Below the pieces are notes generated by a model, which saw nothing but the letters and a program-made list of their open reading frames with translations, searched no databases and was not told where the DNA came from. A stretch of DNA of 64,000 nt, taken from Mycobacterium decipiens (GTDB taxonomy: Bacteria > Actinomycetota > Actinomycetes > Mycobacteriales > Mycobacteriaceae). Positions 38,187 through 47,853 of the stretch are shown one piece after another (the stretch's first letter is position 1; the number at the start of each line of letters is the position of its first letter). The stretch covers positions 3,038,001 to 3,102,000 of the forward strand of contig NZ_OY970459.1 of NCBI RefSeq assembly GCF_963853665.1. Reading direction: 5' to 3'. The translations under genes were made by a program, and so were the position numbers.

Positions 38187-39431
38187 CTACAGGTCCACCC
38201 CCAGCAGCGCATCGATCGCGGTTGCCACTAACCTCGGCGCCCCGGCATCGTGGCCACCGTACTCCACCGCATCGGTGACCCAACCGTCCAGTGCGGCAAT
38301 CGCTTTGGGGGTATCGAGGTCATCAGCCAGGTACCGGCGCACCCGGGCGATAACGTCGAGGGCGTCCGGACCGGCAGGAAGCGCGGTCGCGGTGCGCCAG
38401 CGGTGCAACCGGGCGGTCGCCTCGTCAAGCAGTTGCTGGCTCCAGAACCGGTCGGCTCGGTAATGCCCGGCGAGCAGACCCAGCCGAACCGCCGACGGCT
38501 CAACGCCCTGGGCGCGCAGCGCCGACACCAGCACCAGGTTGCCGCGGCTCTTCGACATCTTGTGCCCGTCCCAGCCGATCATCCCGGCGTGCACGTAGTG
38601 CCGCGCGAACCGCCGTTCGCCGCTGACACATTCGGCGTGCGCAGCGGTGAACTCGTGGTGCGGAAAGATCAGGTCGCTGCCACCGCCCTGGATGTCCAGG
38701 CCGCTTCCGATACGACTCAGCGCGATCGCCGCGCATTCGACATGCCAGCCCGGTCGGCCAGCCCCGAACGGCGACGGCCAGCTGGGCGCTCCGGGCCGCG
38801 CGGCCCGCCACAACAAGGCGTCGAGCTCGTCGGTCTTGCCGGGCCGCCGCGGGTCGCCGCCACGCTGCTCGTACAGCCGCAGCATGGTGTCGCGGTCGTA
38901 CCCCGACTCGTATCCGAACTGCAGGGTGGCGTCAGAACGGTAGTAAACGTCCGGGTATTCCCCGATTTCCGGGTCGACGACGTAGGCTGCCCCGGAGGCC
39001 AGCATCTTTTCGATTAGCTCGACCATCTCGGCGACCGCCTCGGTCGCCCCCACGTAGTCGTGTGGCGGCAGTACTCGCAGCGCCGCCATGTCCTCGCGGA
39101 ACAGGGCGACCTCGCTCTCGGCAAGGTCGCGCCAGTCGACGCCGTCGCGGTCCGCGCGCTCGAACAACGGATCGTCGACGTCGGTGACGTTCTGTACGTA
39201 GTACACGTCGTGACCGAGGTCCAGCCACAGCCGATGGATCAGGTCAAACGTCAGATAGGTGGCGGCGTGGCCCAGATGGGTCGCGTCATAGGGGGTGATC
39301 CCGCAGACGTACATGGTGGCCGGAGAACCTGCCGCGACAGGGCGCACTTGCCGGTCGGCGGTGTCATACAGCCGTAGCTGCGGGCCTCGTCCGGGCAACG
39401 CCGGAACCGGCGGGCATGACCACGACTGCAT
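38187..39431 (-). CDS. mshC: cysteine:GlcN-Ins ligase MshC (mycothiol synthesis)
   Basis: 414 residues, the M. tuberculosis length. Class I aminoacyl-tRNA-synthetase-like enzyme that joins Cys to glucosaminyl-inositol with ATP. The HIGH-type motif is [10 protein letters not shown] near residue 50 and the KMSKS motif is [10 protein letters not shown] near 290. Zinc ligands are the Cys in YVCGITPYD, Cys in WHVECAA and His in FPHHEF. The pathway makes mycothiol, the main thiol of actinobacteria. Followed by cysQ upstream on the same strand. Confidence 0.96.
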   Translation of the reverse strand: MQSWSCPPVPALPGRGPQLRLYDTADRQVRPVAAGSPATMYVCGITPYDATHLGHAATYLTFDLIHRLWLDLGHDVYYVQNVTDVDDPLFERADRDGVDWRDLAESEVALFREDMAALRVLPPHDYVGATEAVAEMVELIEKMLASGAAYVVDPEIGEYPDVYYRSDATLQFGYESGYDRDTMLRLYEQRGGDPRRPGKTDELDALLWRAARPGAPSWPSPFGAGRPGWHVECAAIALSRIGSGLDIQGGGSDLIFPHHEFTAAHAECVSGERRFARHYVHAGMIGWDGHKMSKSRGNLVLVSALRAQGVEPSAVRLGLLAGHYRADRFWSQQLLDEATARLHRWRTATALPAGPDALDVIARVRRYLADDLDTPKAIAALDGWVTDAVEYGGHDAGAPRLVATAIDALLGVDL

Positions 39432-39503
39432 GTCTCGACTTTAAACGGCCCGGCGACCCCCGCCTTCCGAGCAGCACGCGCAGCGGGCTGAGACGGGTGC
39501 CGG

Positions 39504-40304
39504 TCAGCGCCACACCTCGCGAATGGCGCCGAGCAGAATTGGCGCCACCTCGGCTCGACACATCAGCAGATCCGGCAGGTACGGGTCGCGCCGGTTGTAT
39601 TGCAACGGCGATCCGTCGAGCCGCGAAGCGTGCATGCCAGCGGCCAATAGCACGCCAGCCGGCGCCGCCGAATCCCATTCCCATTGGCCACCAGCGTGCA
39701 GGTAGGCGTCGACGTGACCATCGATCACGGCCATCGCTTTGGCCCCCGCCGAACCGATAGACACCGGTTGGATCGCGAGCGTCTGCCGGATTCGGTGCAG
39801 GACTACCGGTGGCCGGGTAGCGCTCACGGCGATCCGCAAGGTGCTCGGAACACCGACCGGCGCGGCTCCGGAGGTCACGGTATCGGTGCGATACACCGTG
39901 TTTCCGCGGGCCGGCAACGCCACCGCGGCGTCGGTGATCTCGCGCCGGCCGTTGGTGGGACGTCGCCACAACGCAATGTGCACCGCCCAGTCGTCGCGCC
40001 CCGGTGTGGAGAACTCGCGGGTGCCGTCCAACGGGTCGATGATCCACACCCGGTCGGATTTCAGCCGTTTCAGATCGTCGTGGGCTTCCTCGCTGAGCAC
40101 TGCATCGCCCGGCCGCTCGGCCCGCAGCCGTCGCAGCAGCAGCGAGTTTGCCCGGTGGTCACCGGCCTCGCCGAGCGTCCATGGCTCATCGAAACCGATC
40201 TCCTCGCGCACCTGCAGCAACAGCTTTCCCGCGTCCGCCGCCAGATCGGCGGCCAGCGCAGCGTCTGTCAGGTCGTGCGTCAGATCATGTGCGGCGGGGC
40301 TCAC
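39504..40304 (-). CDS. cysQ: 3'-phosphoadenosine 5'-phosphate phosphatase CysQ
   Basis: 266 residues from GTG 40304 (a longer frame to 40358 is possible). Inositol-monophosphatase fold: SEEAHDD supplies Glu ligands, [12 protein letters not shown] the D-P-x-D-G-T metal motif and [11 protein letters not shown] the WDxAA motif. Hydrolyses PAP/PAPS in sulfate assimilation, linking to cysteine supply for mshC next door. Confidence 0.93.
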   Translation of the reverse strand: MSPAAHDLTHDLTDAALAADLAADAGKLLLQVREEIGFDEPWTLGEAGDHRANSLLLRRLRAERPGDAVLSEEAHDDLKRLKSDRVWIIDPLDGTREFSTPGRDDWAVHIALWRRPTNGRREITDAAVALPARGNTVYRTDTVTSGAAPVGVPSTLRIAVSATRPPVVLHRIRQTLAIQPVSIGSAGAKAMAVIDGHVDAYLHAGGQWEWDSAAPAGVLLAAGMHASRLDGSPLQYNRRDPYLPDLLMCRAEVAPILLGAIREVWR

Positions 40305-40381
40305 CGCTTCAGTATCGCCGAGCTGAGCAGACCTGTTGCCGAACGGGTGCAGCATCACGATGACTTACAATTAGCATCACT

Positions 40382-40612
40382 ATGCGAACTACGGTCAGCC
40401 TCGCCGACGACGTCGCCGCTGCGGTACAGCGCGTGCGGCGGGAGCGTTCGATCGGGCTGAGCGAAGCCGTCAACGAACTGATCCGTGCCGGCCTCACGAA
40501 AAGGCAAGTCACACAACGATTTCAGCAGCAGACATACGACATGGGCGAGGGCATCGACTACTCCAATATCGGCGATGCGATCGAAACGCTGGACGGCCCG
40601 GCCGGCCGCTGA
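40382..40612 (+). CDS. VapB-type ribbon-helix-helix antitoxin (Rv2132-like)
   Basis: 76 residues. N-terminal ribbon-helix-helix: RTTVSLADDVAAAVQRVRRERSIGLSEAVNELIRAGL. The C-terminal half (QQQTYDMGEGIDYSNIGDAIETLDG) would wrap the toxin. Its stop overlaps the toxin start by one base. In M. tuberculosis this gene is, as I recall, an orphan; here the partner is intact. Probably represses its own promoter in the short 77-bp gap after the divergent cysQ. Confidence 0.88.
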   Translation: MRTTVSLADDVAAAVQRVRRERSIGLSEAVNELIRAGLTKRQVTQRFQQQTYDMGEGIDYSNIGDAIETLDGPAGR

Positions 40613-41034
40613 TGCTAATTGACGCCAACCTGCTGCTCTACGCTGTCGACGAACGTGCCGCACAGCACCACGCCGCGCTCGACTGGCTTTCGGCCCAGCT
40701 CAACGGATCCCGGCGGGTTGGCCTGCCGTGGCAGAGCCTGGCCGCCTTTCTGCGCATCGGGACTCATCCGCGCGCATTTCCGCGACCGCTCATCCCGAAG
40801 GCGGCATTCGACATCGTCGATAGTTGGCTAGCCGCACCGGTCGCATGGATCCCGGAACCAGGACCGGAATACGCCCGAATCCTCGGCCAGCTCATCGTGA
40901 CCCACGACGTCAGGGGCAATCTGATCCCAGACGCGATGCTGGCCGCTCTGGCCATCGAGCACGGCCTGACCCTTTACTCCAACGACACCGACTTCGCACG
41001 CTTCAAGGATCTGCGCTGGGAGAATCCGCTGTAG
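40612..41034 (+). CDS. VapC-type PIN-domain RNase toxin
   Basis: 140 residues. PIN fold: Asp4 in MLIDANLLLYAVDE, a second acidic site expected in the middle, Asp in GNLIPDAMLAALAIEHG, and SNDTDFARF at the third/fourth acidic position. WENPL at the end is typical of mycobacterial VapC proteins. These toxins cleave tRNA or rRNA; the target cannot be predicted. Start overlaps the antitoxin stop, so synthesis is coupled. Confidence 0.88.
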   Translation: MLIDANLLLYAVDERAAQHHAALDWLSAQLNGSRRVGLPWQSLAAFLRIGTHPRAFPRPLIPKAAFDIVDSWLAAPVAWIPEPGPEYARILGQLIVTHDVRGNLIPDAMLAALAIEHGLTLYSNDTDFARFKDLRWENPL

Positions 41035-41037
41035 GCG

Positions 41038-41153
41038 CCCGCCAGGGCAACGGCGGCAACTCTTCAGTCGGAGCAGCTGGCGGGACTCCCGGCGGCACCG
41101 GTGGCAGGGGCGGATTGCTGCTTGGTCTACCCGGGATAGCCGGGGCGGGCTAG
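41038..41153 (+). pseudogene. PGRS fragment after vapC
   Basis: Reads QGNGGNSSVGAAGGTPGGTG and GRGGLLLGLPGIAGAG before a stop at 41151. No PE domain or start. A remnant of a PE_PGRS 3' end, like the one at 26209-26424. Confidence 0.6.
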
Positions 41154-41167
41154 CGTTTGCAGCCGGC

Positions 41168-41983
41168 CTAAAACGCCGGCCACGGTATGGAGCGATGCCG
41201 GTTCGGTCCGGGCATCACCGGATTGGCCAGCAGCGCCTGTGCACGTCGCCGCAGCGCACCGACTTCTTCGCGGGTGATCCGACCGGTCAGCGCGTCGGCG
41301 AGCGAATCCCCGAGAGCGTCGACGCATCCGGCGACCGCCTCCAGAATTTGGTCGTCAATCGGCTTACCGGCCCAGCCCCACAGGACGGTGCGCAGCTTGT
41401 TCTCGACGTGCAGGCACAATCCATGGTCGACCCCGTACACCTGGCCATCAAGGCCGCGCAGGATGTGGCCGCCTTTGCGGTCAGCGTTGTTGACGAGCAC
41501 GTCGAAGACCGCCATCCGGCGCAACCGGATGTCGTCTGCGTGCATCAGGATGATCTCGTCGCCGGCGTAGTCGTAGGCGCGGAGCACCGGCAGATAGCCC
41601 GGTCGCGGCTTGCGGGCGGGAAACAGGTCGACCAGGTCAGGTCCGGGCAGGGGGTCGGAATCGGCCACGTCGCCGGGTTGCTGCACCCATAGCTGCAACA
41701 TCCCCACACCCGCCGGTCCGTCCCGAATGATCGTGTACGGCACAAGGTTCCAGCCCAACTGCGCCGAGACCAGATAGGCGCCGAGTTCGCGGCCGGCCAG
41801 CGTGCCGTCCGGGAAATCCCACAACGGCTGCTCGCCCGCGACCGGCTTGTAGACGCAGTGCACGCTGCGCTGACGTAGCGTTGACTCACACAAAAAGGTG
41901 GCGTTGCTAGCCGAGCGGATGCGTCCGAGGACTGTCAGCTCGCCGTCCCGCAACACCTCACGCTCGTCATCCTTCGGGGTCAT
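41168..41983 (-). CDS. SCO1664-family kinase-like protein (Rv2133c-like)
   Basis: 271 residues from ATG 41983, which overlaps the next upstream gene by 17 bases. SCO1664 family with a phosphatidylinositol-kinase-like look: VYKPVAGEQPLWDFPDGTLAGRE near the N-terminus (possible ATP Lys), FDVLVNNADRKGGHIL (catalytic-loop-like D-x-x-x-x-N) and VYGVDHGLCLH (D-H-G). Lys and Asp residues suggest a kinase, but activity is unproved. Forms a conserved unit with the DUF3090 and phosphatase genes. Confidence 0.88.
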   Translation of the reverse strand: MTPKDDEREVLRDGELTVLGRIRSASNATFLCESTLRQRSVHCVYKPVAGEQPLWDFPDGTLAGRELGAYLVSAQLGWNLVPYTIIRDGPAGVGMLQLWVQQPGDVADSDPLPGPDLVDLFPARKPRPGYLPVLRAYDYAGDEIILMHADDIRLRRMAVFDVLVNNADRKGGHILRGLDGQVYGVDHGLCLHVENKLRTVLWGWAGKPIDDQILEAVAGCVDALGDSLADALTGRITREEVGALRRRAQALLANPVMPGPNRHRSIPWPAF

Positions 41984-42554
41984 CGTCAGACCCGAGCAGC
42001 ACATCGCGCCGGTAACCGTTGGCGCGCGCACAGATGTGTCCCTCAGGGTCCAGCGGTTCATCGCAAAGCGGGCACGGCGGACGTCCCGCAGAGATGACGC
42101 GGTAGGACCGGGTGGCGAATTGTCGGGCCGACTCCGGCGTCAGAAATACCCGCACCGCGTCGGGCCCTTCCTCGGTGTCGTCGAGCACGACGGAGGCATC
42201 GAACTCCGCGTCGGTGACGGCCAACAGTTCAACCACGACGCTCTGCGCCTCCGAATCCCAGCCCAGCCCCATCGTCCCGACCCGAAACTCGGCGTCCACC
42301 GGCGTGATCAGGGGGCTGAGGTCATCGATCTCCGTGGGCTCCGGGGGCACCGGGGTGCCGAACCGGCGATTAACCTCGAACAGCAGCGCTCCGATGCGCT
42401 CGGCGAGCACCGCAACCTGCTGTTTCTCCAGGACCACCGAAACCACCCGGGAGTCGTGTACCGCCTGTATGTAGAAGGTGCGATTTCCGGGCTGTCCAAC
42501 GGTCCCGGCGACGAAGCGGTCGGGTGTACGGAATACGTGAATTGCACGGGCCAT
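41967..42554 (-). CDS. DUF3090 family protein (Rv2134c-like)
   Basis: 195 residues from ATG 42554, set by GGAGG six bases ahead. N-terminus ARAIHVFRTPDRFVAGTVGQPGN and C-terminal CxxC pair (PPCPLCDEPLDPEGHICARANG) that probably binds zinc. Always next to the SCO1664-family and histidine-phosphatase genes in actinobacteria, suggesting a shared but unknown process. The longer frame upstream is not conserved. Confidence 0.88.
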   Translation of the reverse strand: MARAIHVFRTPDRFVAGTVGQPGNRTFYIQAVHDSRVVSVVLEKQQVAVLAERIGALLFEVNRRFGTPVPPEPTEIDDLSPLITPVDAEFRVGTMGLGWDSEAQSVVVELLAVTDAEFDASVVLDDTEEGPDAVRVFLTPESARQFATRSYRVISAGRPPCPLCDEPLDPEGHICARANGYRRDVLLGSDDDPEG

Positions 42555-42705
42555 GGCACCTCCAAAATACCGCGCAGACGCGTTCGCCGCGTGATTCGTA
42601 CGCGCGCATGTACGGCCGCTTCTCGCGCACCGCCTGCACGAGAGTGCACAGAATGCCGGTAGGTCCCGGCGTGTCGGGTACAGACACATGCGCTCTCGGC
42701 CAAAG

Positions 42706-43446
42706 TTATTCCGTGGAACCGCCGATCACCGCGTCGCCGGATGGCACCGGAGCGTTCGGCTCACGCTGCGTCCCGTTCTGCGACCCGCCTTCGGTGGGCG
42801 CCGCGGCCCGCAAAACGGGCGCGAGCCGTGCGCCAGTGTGGTTGACGTGCAACACGAACGGGCGCAGGCGCGTGTAGCGGACGATACTCACCGAACCCGG
42901 GTCGGCGGTGACTCGCTGGAAGCCGTCCAAATGCATACCGAACGCGTCAGCGATCACCGCCTTGATGACATCGCCGTGGGTACAGGCCAGCCACAGCACG
43001 TCGTTCCCGTGCTCTCCCCCATATTCCAAGGCCAGCCGCCGGTCGTGTTCGCGGACGGCGGCCACGGCGCGGATTTGCACCTGCGCCAAACCCTCACCGC
43101 CGGGAAACACCGCCGCACTGGGGTGGGCTTGGACCACCCGCCACAGTGGCTCGTTGACCAGGTCACCGATTTTTCGGCCCGTCCATTCGCCGTAGTCGAC
43201 TTCGGAGAGCCGGTCGTCGATGAGCGGCTCCAGGCACAGCGCCTCGGCCAGCGGTTCCACGGTGCGCCGGCAGCGCAGCAGCGGAGAAGACGCCACCACC
43301 CGGATCGGCAGGTCACCGATTCGATCGATCAGCCCTGCGGCCTGCTCGCGGCCCTTTTCGTCGAGGTCGATTCCCTCCGAACGGCCGGCAAGAACTCCCG
43401 CGGTGTTCGAGGTGGACCGGGCATGGCGTAACAGGATGACGGTCAT
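42706..43446 (-). CDS. histidine phosphatase-family protein (Rv2135c-like)
   Basis: 246 residues from ATG 43446, in an ATGA overlap with the uppP stop. Phosphoglycerate-mutase fold: catalytic His in [10 protein letters not shown] (RHA instead of the more usual RHG), Arg in [10 protein letters not shown], Glu in [10 protein letters not shown] and second His in LACTHGDV. Acid phosphatase or MSMEG-type phosphatase is likely; substrate unknown. Coupled to uppP upstream. Confidence 0.9.
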   Translation of the reverse strand: MTVILLRHARSTSNTAGVLAGRSEGIDLDEKGREQAAGLIDRIGDLPIRVVASSPLLRCRRTVEPLAEALCLEPLIDDRLSEVDYGEWTGRKIGDLVNEPLWRVVQAHPSAAVFPGGEGLAQVQIRAVAAVREHDRRLALEYGGEHGNDVLWLACTHGDVIKAVIADAFGMHLDGFQRVTADPGSVSIVRYTRLRPFVLHVNHTGARLAPVLRAAAPTEGGSQNGTQREPNAPVPSGDAVIGGSTE

Positions 43447-44273
43447 GTGCTGGCCACCGTTCCGGTGGCCAGCGCCACGAGCATGCCCAGCCCGAACAGC
43501 ACCCGGTAGCCCACGAACCAATACATGTTGTGCCGCACCAGAAACCGCAGCAACCAGGCCACCGCGGCCAGACCGAGAACGAACGCGATCAGCGTGGCCA
43601 CCAACAACTGTGGTCCGGTAGCGCTCATCCCCTCGGTTACCGGGTGGAATGCGTCGGGCAACGAGAACAACCCGGAGGCGAACACCGCTGGAATGGCCAG
43701 CAAGAACCCGAAGCGGGCGGCCAGTTCACGATCGAGTCCAAGAAACAGTCCGGCGCTGATCGTCGACCCAGACCGGGAGACCCCGGGGACCAGCGCCAGG
43801 GTCTGTGCAATACCGACCACCACGGCATCCCGCCAGGTCAGCCGCTCGATGTCACGACTCTGGCGCCCCACGTATTCGGCGAGTGCGATCACCCCCGAAA
43901 ACACCACCAGGGCCGTCACCACAACCCAGAGGTTGCGGACGCCCGACCGGATTTCGTCCTTGAAGAGCAGGCCCAGAATGCAGATCGGGATTGTCCCGAT
44001 GATGACGTACCAGCCCAGCCGATAGTCCGCGTTGCGATGTGACTTCACGATCAGTCCGTTGAACCAGGCCCTGACGATGCGGACAATATCGCGCGCAAAG
44101 TAGACCAATACTGCAGCCTCGGTGCCTAATTGGCTCACCGCGGTGAACGAGGCGCCGGCGTCGCTGCGGAAGAAGATCCGCGACATGATCGCCAGGTGAC
44201 CCGAGGACGACACCGGCAGAAACTCCGTCAAGCCCTGCACCACGGCCAACACGATCACTTGCCACCAGGACAT
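43443..44273 (-). CDS. uppP: undecaprenyl-diphosphatase UppP (BacA)
   Basis: 276 residues from ATG 44273. Integral membrane enzyme that dephosphorylates C50/C55-PP so the lipid carrier can be reused in peptidoglycan synthesis. Motifs [15 protein letters not shown] (E-rich motif) and [18 protein letters not shown] (PGxSRSxxT) are both present, with about eight membrane helices. Loss in mycobacteria affects bacitracin resistance and biofilm growth. Intact. Confidence 0.96.
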   Translation of the reverse strand: MSWWQVIVLAVVQGLTEFLPVSSSGHLAIMSRIFFRSDAGASFTAVSQLGTEAAVLVYFARDIVRIVRAWFNGLIVKSHRNADYRLGWYVIIGTIPICILGLLFKDEIRSGVRNLWVVVTALVVFSGVIALAEYVGRQSRDIERLTWRDAVVVGIAQTLALVPGVSRSGSTISAGLFLGLDRELAARFGFLLAIPAVFASGLFSLPDAFHPVTEGMSATGPQLLVATLIAFVLGLAAVAWLLRFLVRHNMYWFVGYRVLFGLGMLVALATGTVAST

Positions 44274-44334
44274 CGCCGGAACCGCGGTCACGACGACGAC
44301 CGTACCTGGTTACGAGTGGTCGATACCGATGCGC

Positions 44335-44670
44335 CTAACGCAACACCGGCGCTGCGCTTGCCACCGAGTCCCGCACGGCCGCAGCCAAGCTGCGTTCGTC
44401 GGTGAGGTCGATGTCGACCACGCCACGGACCGCTTTTGCGACCACATCCTCAGCCTGCGGCACCGGGCCGGCCAGGCGTGGCCGATAGATTTCGACGACC
44501 AGCGAGCCGTGCTCGATGTGGAAGGAGAAACTACGACCATCGCCGACCTGCCCGTACCCGCTGGCGAATATTCCCGTCGATATATCTTCAACAGCAAACT
44601 CTTCGCGCTTGTCTGCGAGATGCCGGTCAGCGGTGACGGTCATGCCCAGAGAATACCGCTGCCGTACCAT
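44335..44670 (-). CDS. conserved protein, unknown function (Rv2137c-like)
   Basis: 111 residues from ATG 44670; ATG 44643 (102 residues) and a start near 44772 are alternatives, and none has a strong ribosome site. Central block GQVGDGRSFSFHIEHGSLVVEIYRP and a helical tail with DIDLTDERSLAAAVRDSV. No membrane segment or known motif. Found between uppP and the divergent lipoprotein LppL in M. tuberculosis also. Confidence 0.7.
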   Translation of the reverse strand: MVRQRYSLGMTVTADRHLADKREEFAVEDISTGIFASGYGQVGDGRSFSFHIEHGSLVVEIYRPRLAGPVPQAEDVVAKAVRGVVDIDLTDERSLAAAVRDSVASAAPVLR

Positions 44671-44759
44671 TTTCCGTGGGCAACATGACGAGATTGGAAG
44701 CAACTTGGCAGGTTCGGGTTCCTGAGAATTTGGCTTCATGTTCCACATCCGAAGGTTGA

Positions 44760-45836
44760 TTGTTGCTAACACGACATAAACAAGCAGTTCAACGACTTTT
44801 TTCCGCTCTCATGGCTTTGCCGGTGGTCGCGGCGTGTGCCACGAACCCGCTGGCTACCTTTGCGCCCGCGAACCCGCCGACCATCGAACCGGCACAACCG
44901 GCGGTGTCGCCGCCGGTGTCGCAGGATCCGGCCGGTGCAGTGCGACCGCTGGGCGGCCATCCCCGGGCGGCACTATTCGATGGCGGCACTCGCCAATTGG
45001 TGGCTCTCAGCCCCGGTGCCGATCCCGCGGCACCGGCCACCATCACGGTCTTCGGTGACCCAGTTGTTGCACCGCGCGTCATTGCTCTGCCGGGGCCTGC
45101 AACCGCGCTGACCTGCGACGACCGTGGCACCATTTACCTTGCTGCCCGAGGCGGCTACTTCGCGGTCGACCTGATCGCCGACCGCATCGCGCGGGTGGAT
45201 GTCGCCGACGCTTCGCAGGCCGAATTCACCGCGATTGCGCGCCGGGCAGACGGCAAGCTGGTGCTGGGCAGCGCCGACGGCGCCGTCTACACCCTGGACT
45301 GGAAACCAGGATCTGACCCGGCCCCCGGCACCGCCAAGGTGGCCAGTCGGAACAAGATCTTCGCGCGAGTAGATGCCCTTGTAACACAAGGAAATACGAC
45401 CGTTGTTCTGGATCGTGGCCAGACTTCGGTGACCACAATCGACGCCGACGGTCATGTCCAGCAAGCGCTGCGCGCCGGCGAGGGCGCTACGACCGTGGCC
45501 GCCGATCCACTGGGCCGGGTGCTGGTCGCGGATACCCGCGGTGGCCAGTTGCTGGTGTACGGCGTGGACCCGCTGATTTTGCGCCAGGCCTACCCGGTGC
45601 GACAGGCGCCGTACGGACTGGCCGGGTCGCGCCGGTTGGCCTGGGTATCCCAAACCGCGTCCAACACCGTCGTTGGTTACGATCTGACCACCGGAATACC
45701 CGTCGAGAAGGTGCGTTACCCAACCGTGCAGCAACCCAATTCGTTGGCCTTTGACGAAGCGTCGGACACCTTGTACGTGGTGTCGGGCTCCGGTGCCGGG
45801 GTCCAGGTCATCGAGCATGCGGCGGGTGTCCCTTGA
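44760..45836 (+). CDS. lppL: lipoprotein LppL, beta-propeller-like
   Basis: 358 residues. Signal peptide (KQAVQRLFSALMALPVV) with lipobox VAAC. A Pro-rich linker, then repeated ~40-residue modules (LVALSPGADP.., ALTCDDRGTIYLAARGGYFAVDL, GKLVLGSADGAVYTLDW, TVAADPLGRVLVADTRGGQLLVYG, SNTVVGYDLTTG, SLAFDEASDTLYVVSGSG) like NHL/YVTN beta-propellers. Probably a membrane-tethered binding protein. Start TTG 44760 or 44763. Confidence 0.88.
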   Translation: MLLTRHKQAVQRLFSALMALPVVAACATNPLATFAPANPPTIEPAQPAVSPPVSQDPAGAVRPLGGHPRAALFDGGTRQLVALSPGADPAAPATITVFGDPVVAPRVIALPGPATALTCDDRGTIYLAARGGYFAVDLIADRIARVDVADASQAEFTAIARRADGKLVLGSADGAVYTLDWKPGSDPAPGTAKVASRNKIFARVDALVTQGNTTVVLDRGQTSVTTIDADGHVQQALRAGEGATTVAADPLGRVLVADTRGGQLLVYGVDPLILRQAYPVRQAPYGLAGSRRLAWVSQTASNTVVGYDLTTGIPVEKVRYPTVQQPNSLAFDEASDTLYVVSGSGAGVQVIEHAAGVP

Positions 45837-46105
45837 CAAGCCGACCGACGGCGCGGTGGACCCGGTTGCCTGCGGGCTGGGACGCGGAGATGTCCGATGA
45901 GTACGAGTGGGCGCCGTTGCGCCTGCCGCCAGAAGTGACCAGGGTCAGCGCGTCCACCCGGCTGTCCATCGAGGCTGAGTACCGCGGCTGGGAGCTGACG
46001 CGGGTGCGACTCTATACCGACGGCAGCAGGCGGGTGTTGTTGCGCCGCAAGAAATCGCGCTTAGCAGACTCAGACATCAGCCGCCGCGACCAGCCGGAAC
46101 TGTGA
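45833..46105 (+). CDS. DUF5703 family small protein
   Basis: 90 residues. Core [40 protein letters not shown] followed by [12 protein letters not shown] is a small actinobacterial family usually upstream of pyrD. TTG start overlaps the lppL stop; ATG 45890 is an alternative. The stop is four bases into the longer pyrD frame. Unknown function. Confidence 0.8.
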   Translation: MTSRPTARWTRLPAGWDAEMSDEYEWAPLRLPPEVTRVSASTRLSIEAEYRGWELTRVRLYTDGSRRVLLRRKKSRLADSDISRRDQPEL

Positions 46106-46149
46106 CCCTTCAGAAGGCGGGGGCCGACCCGCGCGAAGACCGTCATCGG

Positions 46150-47223
46150 ATGTACGGCCCGGTACGCCGGCTGTTGTTCCTGGTCCCGCCCGAACGCGTG
46201 CACACGTTGGTTTTTGCCGTGCTACGCGGCATCACCGCCGTTGCGCCAGTGCGCCGGCTCTTGCTCCGGCTGCTAGGCCCGACCGATCCGGTGTTGGCCA
46301 GCACGGTGTTTGGGGTGCGCTTCCCGGCACCACTCGGGCTGGCCGCCGGTTTCGACAAGGACGGTACCGGACTGGCCACTTGGGGCCCGATGGGCTTCGG
46401 CTACGCCGAGATCGGCACCGTCACAGCGCATCCGCAGCCCGGCAACCCGGCCCCGCGCTTGTTCCGGCTCGCCGACGACCGCGCCCTGCTGAACCGGATG
46501 GGGTTCAACAACCACGGCGCCGGGGCACTGGCGATCCGACTCGCTCGGCACCGCCCCGAGGTGCCGATTGGGGTAAACATCGGCAAGACCAAAAAGACCC
46601 CGGCCGGCGACACGGTCGACGACTACCGGGCTAGCGCCCGGTTGGTCGGCCCGCTGGCGTCGTATCTGGTGGTCAATGTCAGCTCCCCGAACACCCCGGG
46701 CCTGCGCGATCTGCAGGCAGTCAAGTCACTGCGACCCATCCTGTCAGCCGTCCTGGCCGAAACCTCAACGCCGGTGCTGGTGAAAATCGCGCCGGATATC
46801 TCCGACTCCGACATCGACGACATCGCGGACCTAGCCGTCGAGCTGGGCTTGGCCGGCATCGTCGCGACCAACACCACGGTGTCGCGTGACGGCCTGGTCA
46901 CGCCGGGGGTCGACCAGTTGGGTGACGGTGGCATCTCGGGACCACCGGTGGCGGACCGCGCTATCCAGGTGCTGCGCCGGCTCTATGACCGGATCGGTGA
47001 TCGGTTGGCGCTGATCAGCGTGGGCGGTATCGAAACCGCGGACGACGCTTGGGATCGCATCACAGCGGGTGCGTCGCTGCTGCAGGGCTACACCGGCTTC
47101 GTCTACGGCGGGGGCTGGTGGGCCAAGGACATACATAAGGGCATTGCCCGCAGGCTGCATGACGGCGGGTTCTCCTCGCTGCGCGAGGCTGTCGGGTCGG
47201 CAAGACGTCGCCAGCCCAGCTAG
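46150..47223 (+). CDS. pyrD: dihydroorotate dehydrogenase (quinone), class 2
   Basis: 357 residues from ATG 46150, the M. tuberculosis length. Membrane-associated flavoenzyme of pyrimidine synthesis that passes electrons to menaquinone. N-terminal hydrophobic helices ([19 protein letters not shown]) mark class 2. FMN and orotate residues: [39 protein letters not shown] (catalytic Ser), VKIAPD, ATNTT and [11 protein letters not shown]. Confidence 0.96.
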   Translation: MYGPVRRLLFLVPPERVHTLVFAVLRGITAVAPVRRLLLRLLGPTDPVLASTVFGVRFPAPLGLAAGFDKDGTGLATWGPMGFGYAEIGTVTAHPQPGNPAPRLFRLADDRALLNRMGFNNHGAGALAIRLARHRPEVPIGVNIGKTKKTPAGDTVDDYRASARLVGPLASYLVVNVSSPNTPGLRDLQAVKSLRPILSAVLAETSTPVLVKIAPDISDSDIDDIADLAVELGLAGIVATNTTVSRDGLVTPGVDQLGDGGISGPPVADRAIQVLRRLYDRIGDRLALISVGGIETADDAWDRITAGASLLQGYTGFVYGGGWWAKDIHKGIARRLHDGGFSSLREAVGSARRRQPS

Positions 47224-47270
47224 GGCTTCGAATTTCCTTCCGGCACAAGGTCGGCGGCGAAGAACGCCGC

Positions 47271-47801
47271 TTAACGCTGCTGGTAGGTGCCGAAGAGGAC
47301 GGCCCGCGCAATCGCGTGCTGGAACAGGTTGAATCCGAGATATGCCGGGCTGGCATCCTCGGCGAGGTCGAGCTTTTCGACCGTCACGGCGTGTACCGCG
47401 ACGTAGTAGCGGTGTACCCCATGCCCGGGAGGCGGGGCTGCACCCACGTAGCGGCGCATGCCGGCGTCGTTGACCAACGTCAGTGCGCCACCCGGGAGTT
47501 CGCGGCCATCGCCCACGCCCTCGGGCAACTCCGTGACGTCGGCCGGCAGGTTGGCCACCGCCCAGTGCCAGAATCCGGACAGGGTCGGAGCATCGGGGTC
47601 GTAGACGGTCACCGCGAAGCTGCGGGTCTCGCCGGGAAATCCGGACCAGGCCAGCTGCGGACTGGCGTCCTCCCCGCCCGCGCCCATGATCCCGCTGACT
47701 TGGGGTGTCGCCAGCGGCTGCCCGTCGGTGATCGAGGTTGAAGTCAGGTTGAAGGACGGCAGTTTGGGCAACGCGGCATACGGGTCAGGTGGCAACGTCA
47801 T
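47271..47801 (-). CDS. YbhB/YbcL (PEBP) family protein (Rv2140c-like)
   Basis: 176 residues, same as Rv2140c. Phosphatidylethanolamine-binding fold: [21 protein letters not shown] and [16 protein letters not shown] form the anion pocket. Such proteins bind phospholipid headgroups or inhibit Raf-type kinases in other organisms; role in mycobacteria is unsettled. Single gene, converging with pyrD. Confidence 0.92.
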   Translation of the reverse strand: MTLPPDPYAALPKLPSFNLTSTSITDGQPLATPQVSGIMGAGGEDASPQLAWSGFPGETRSFAVTVYDPDAPTLSGFWHWAVANLPADVTELPEGVGDGRELPGGALTLVNDAGMRRYVGAAPPPGHGVHRYYVAVHAVTVEKLDLAEDASPAYLGFNLFQHAIARAVLFGTYQQR

Positions 47802-47853
47802 GGTCAGTCCTTTCGGGTGATCGTCATTTTCCGACTAGCCTCGACTTTTCCGG

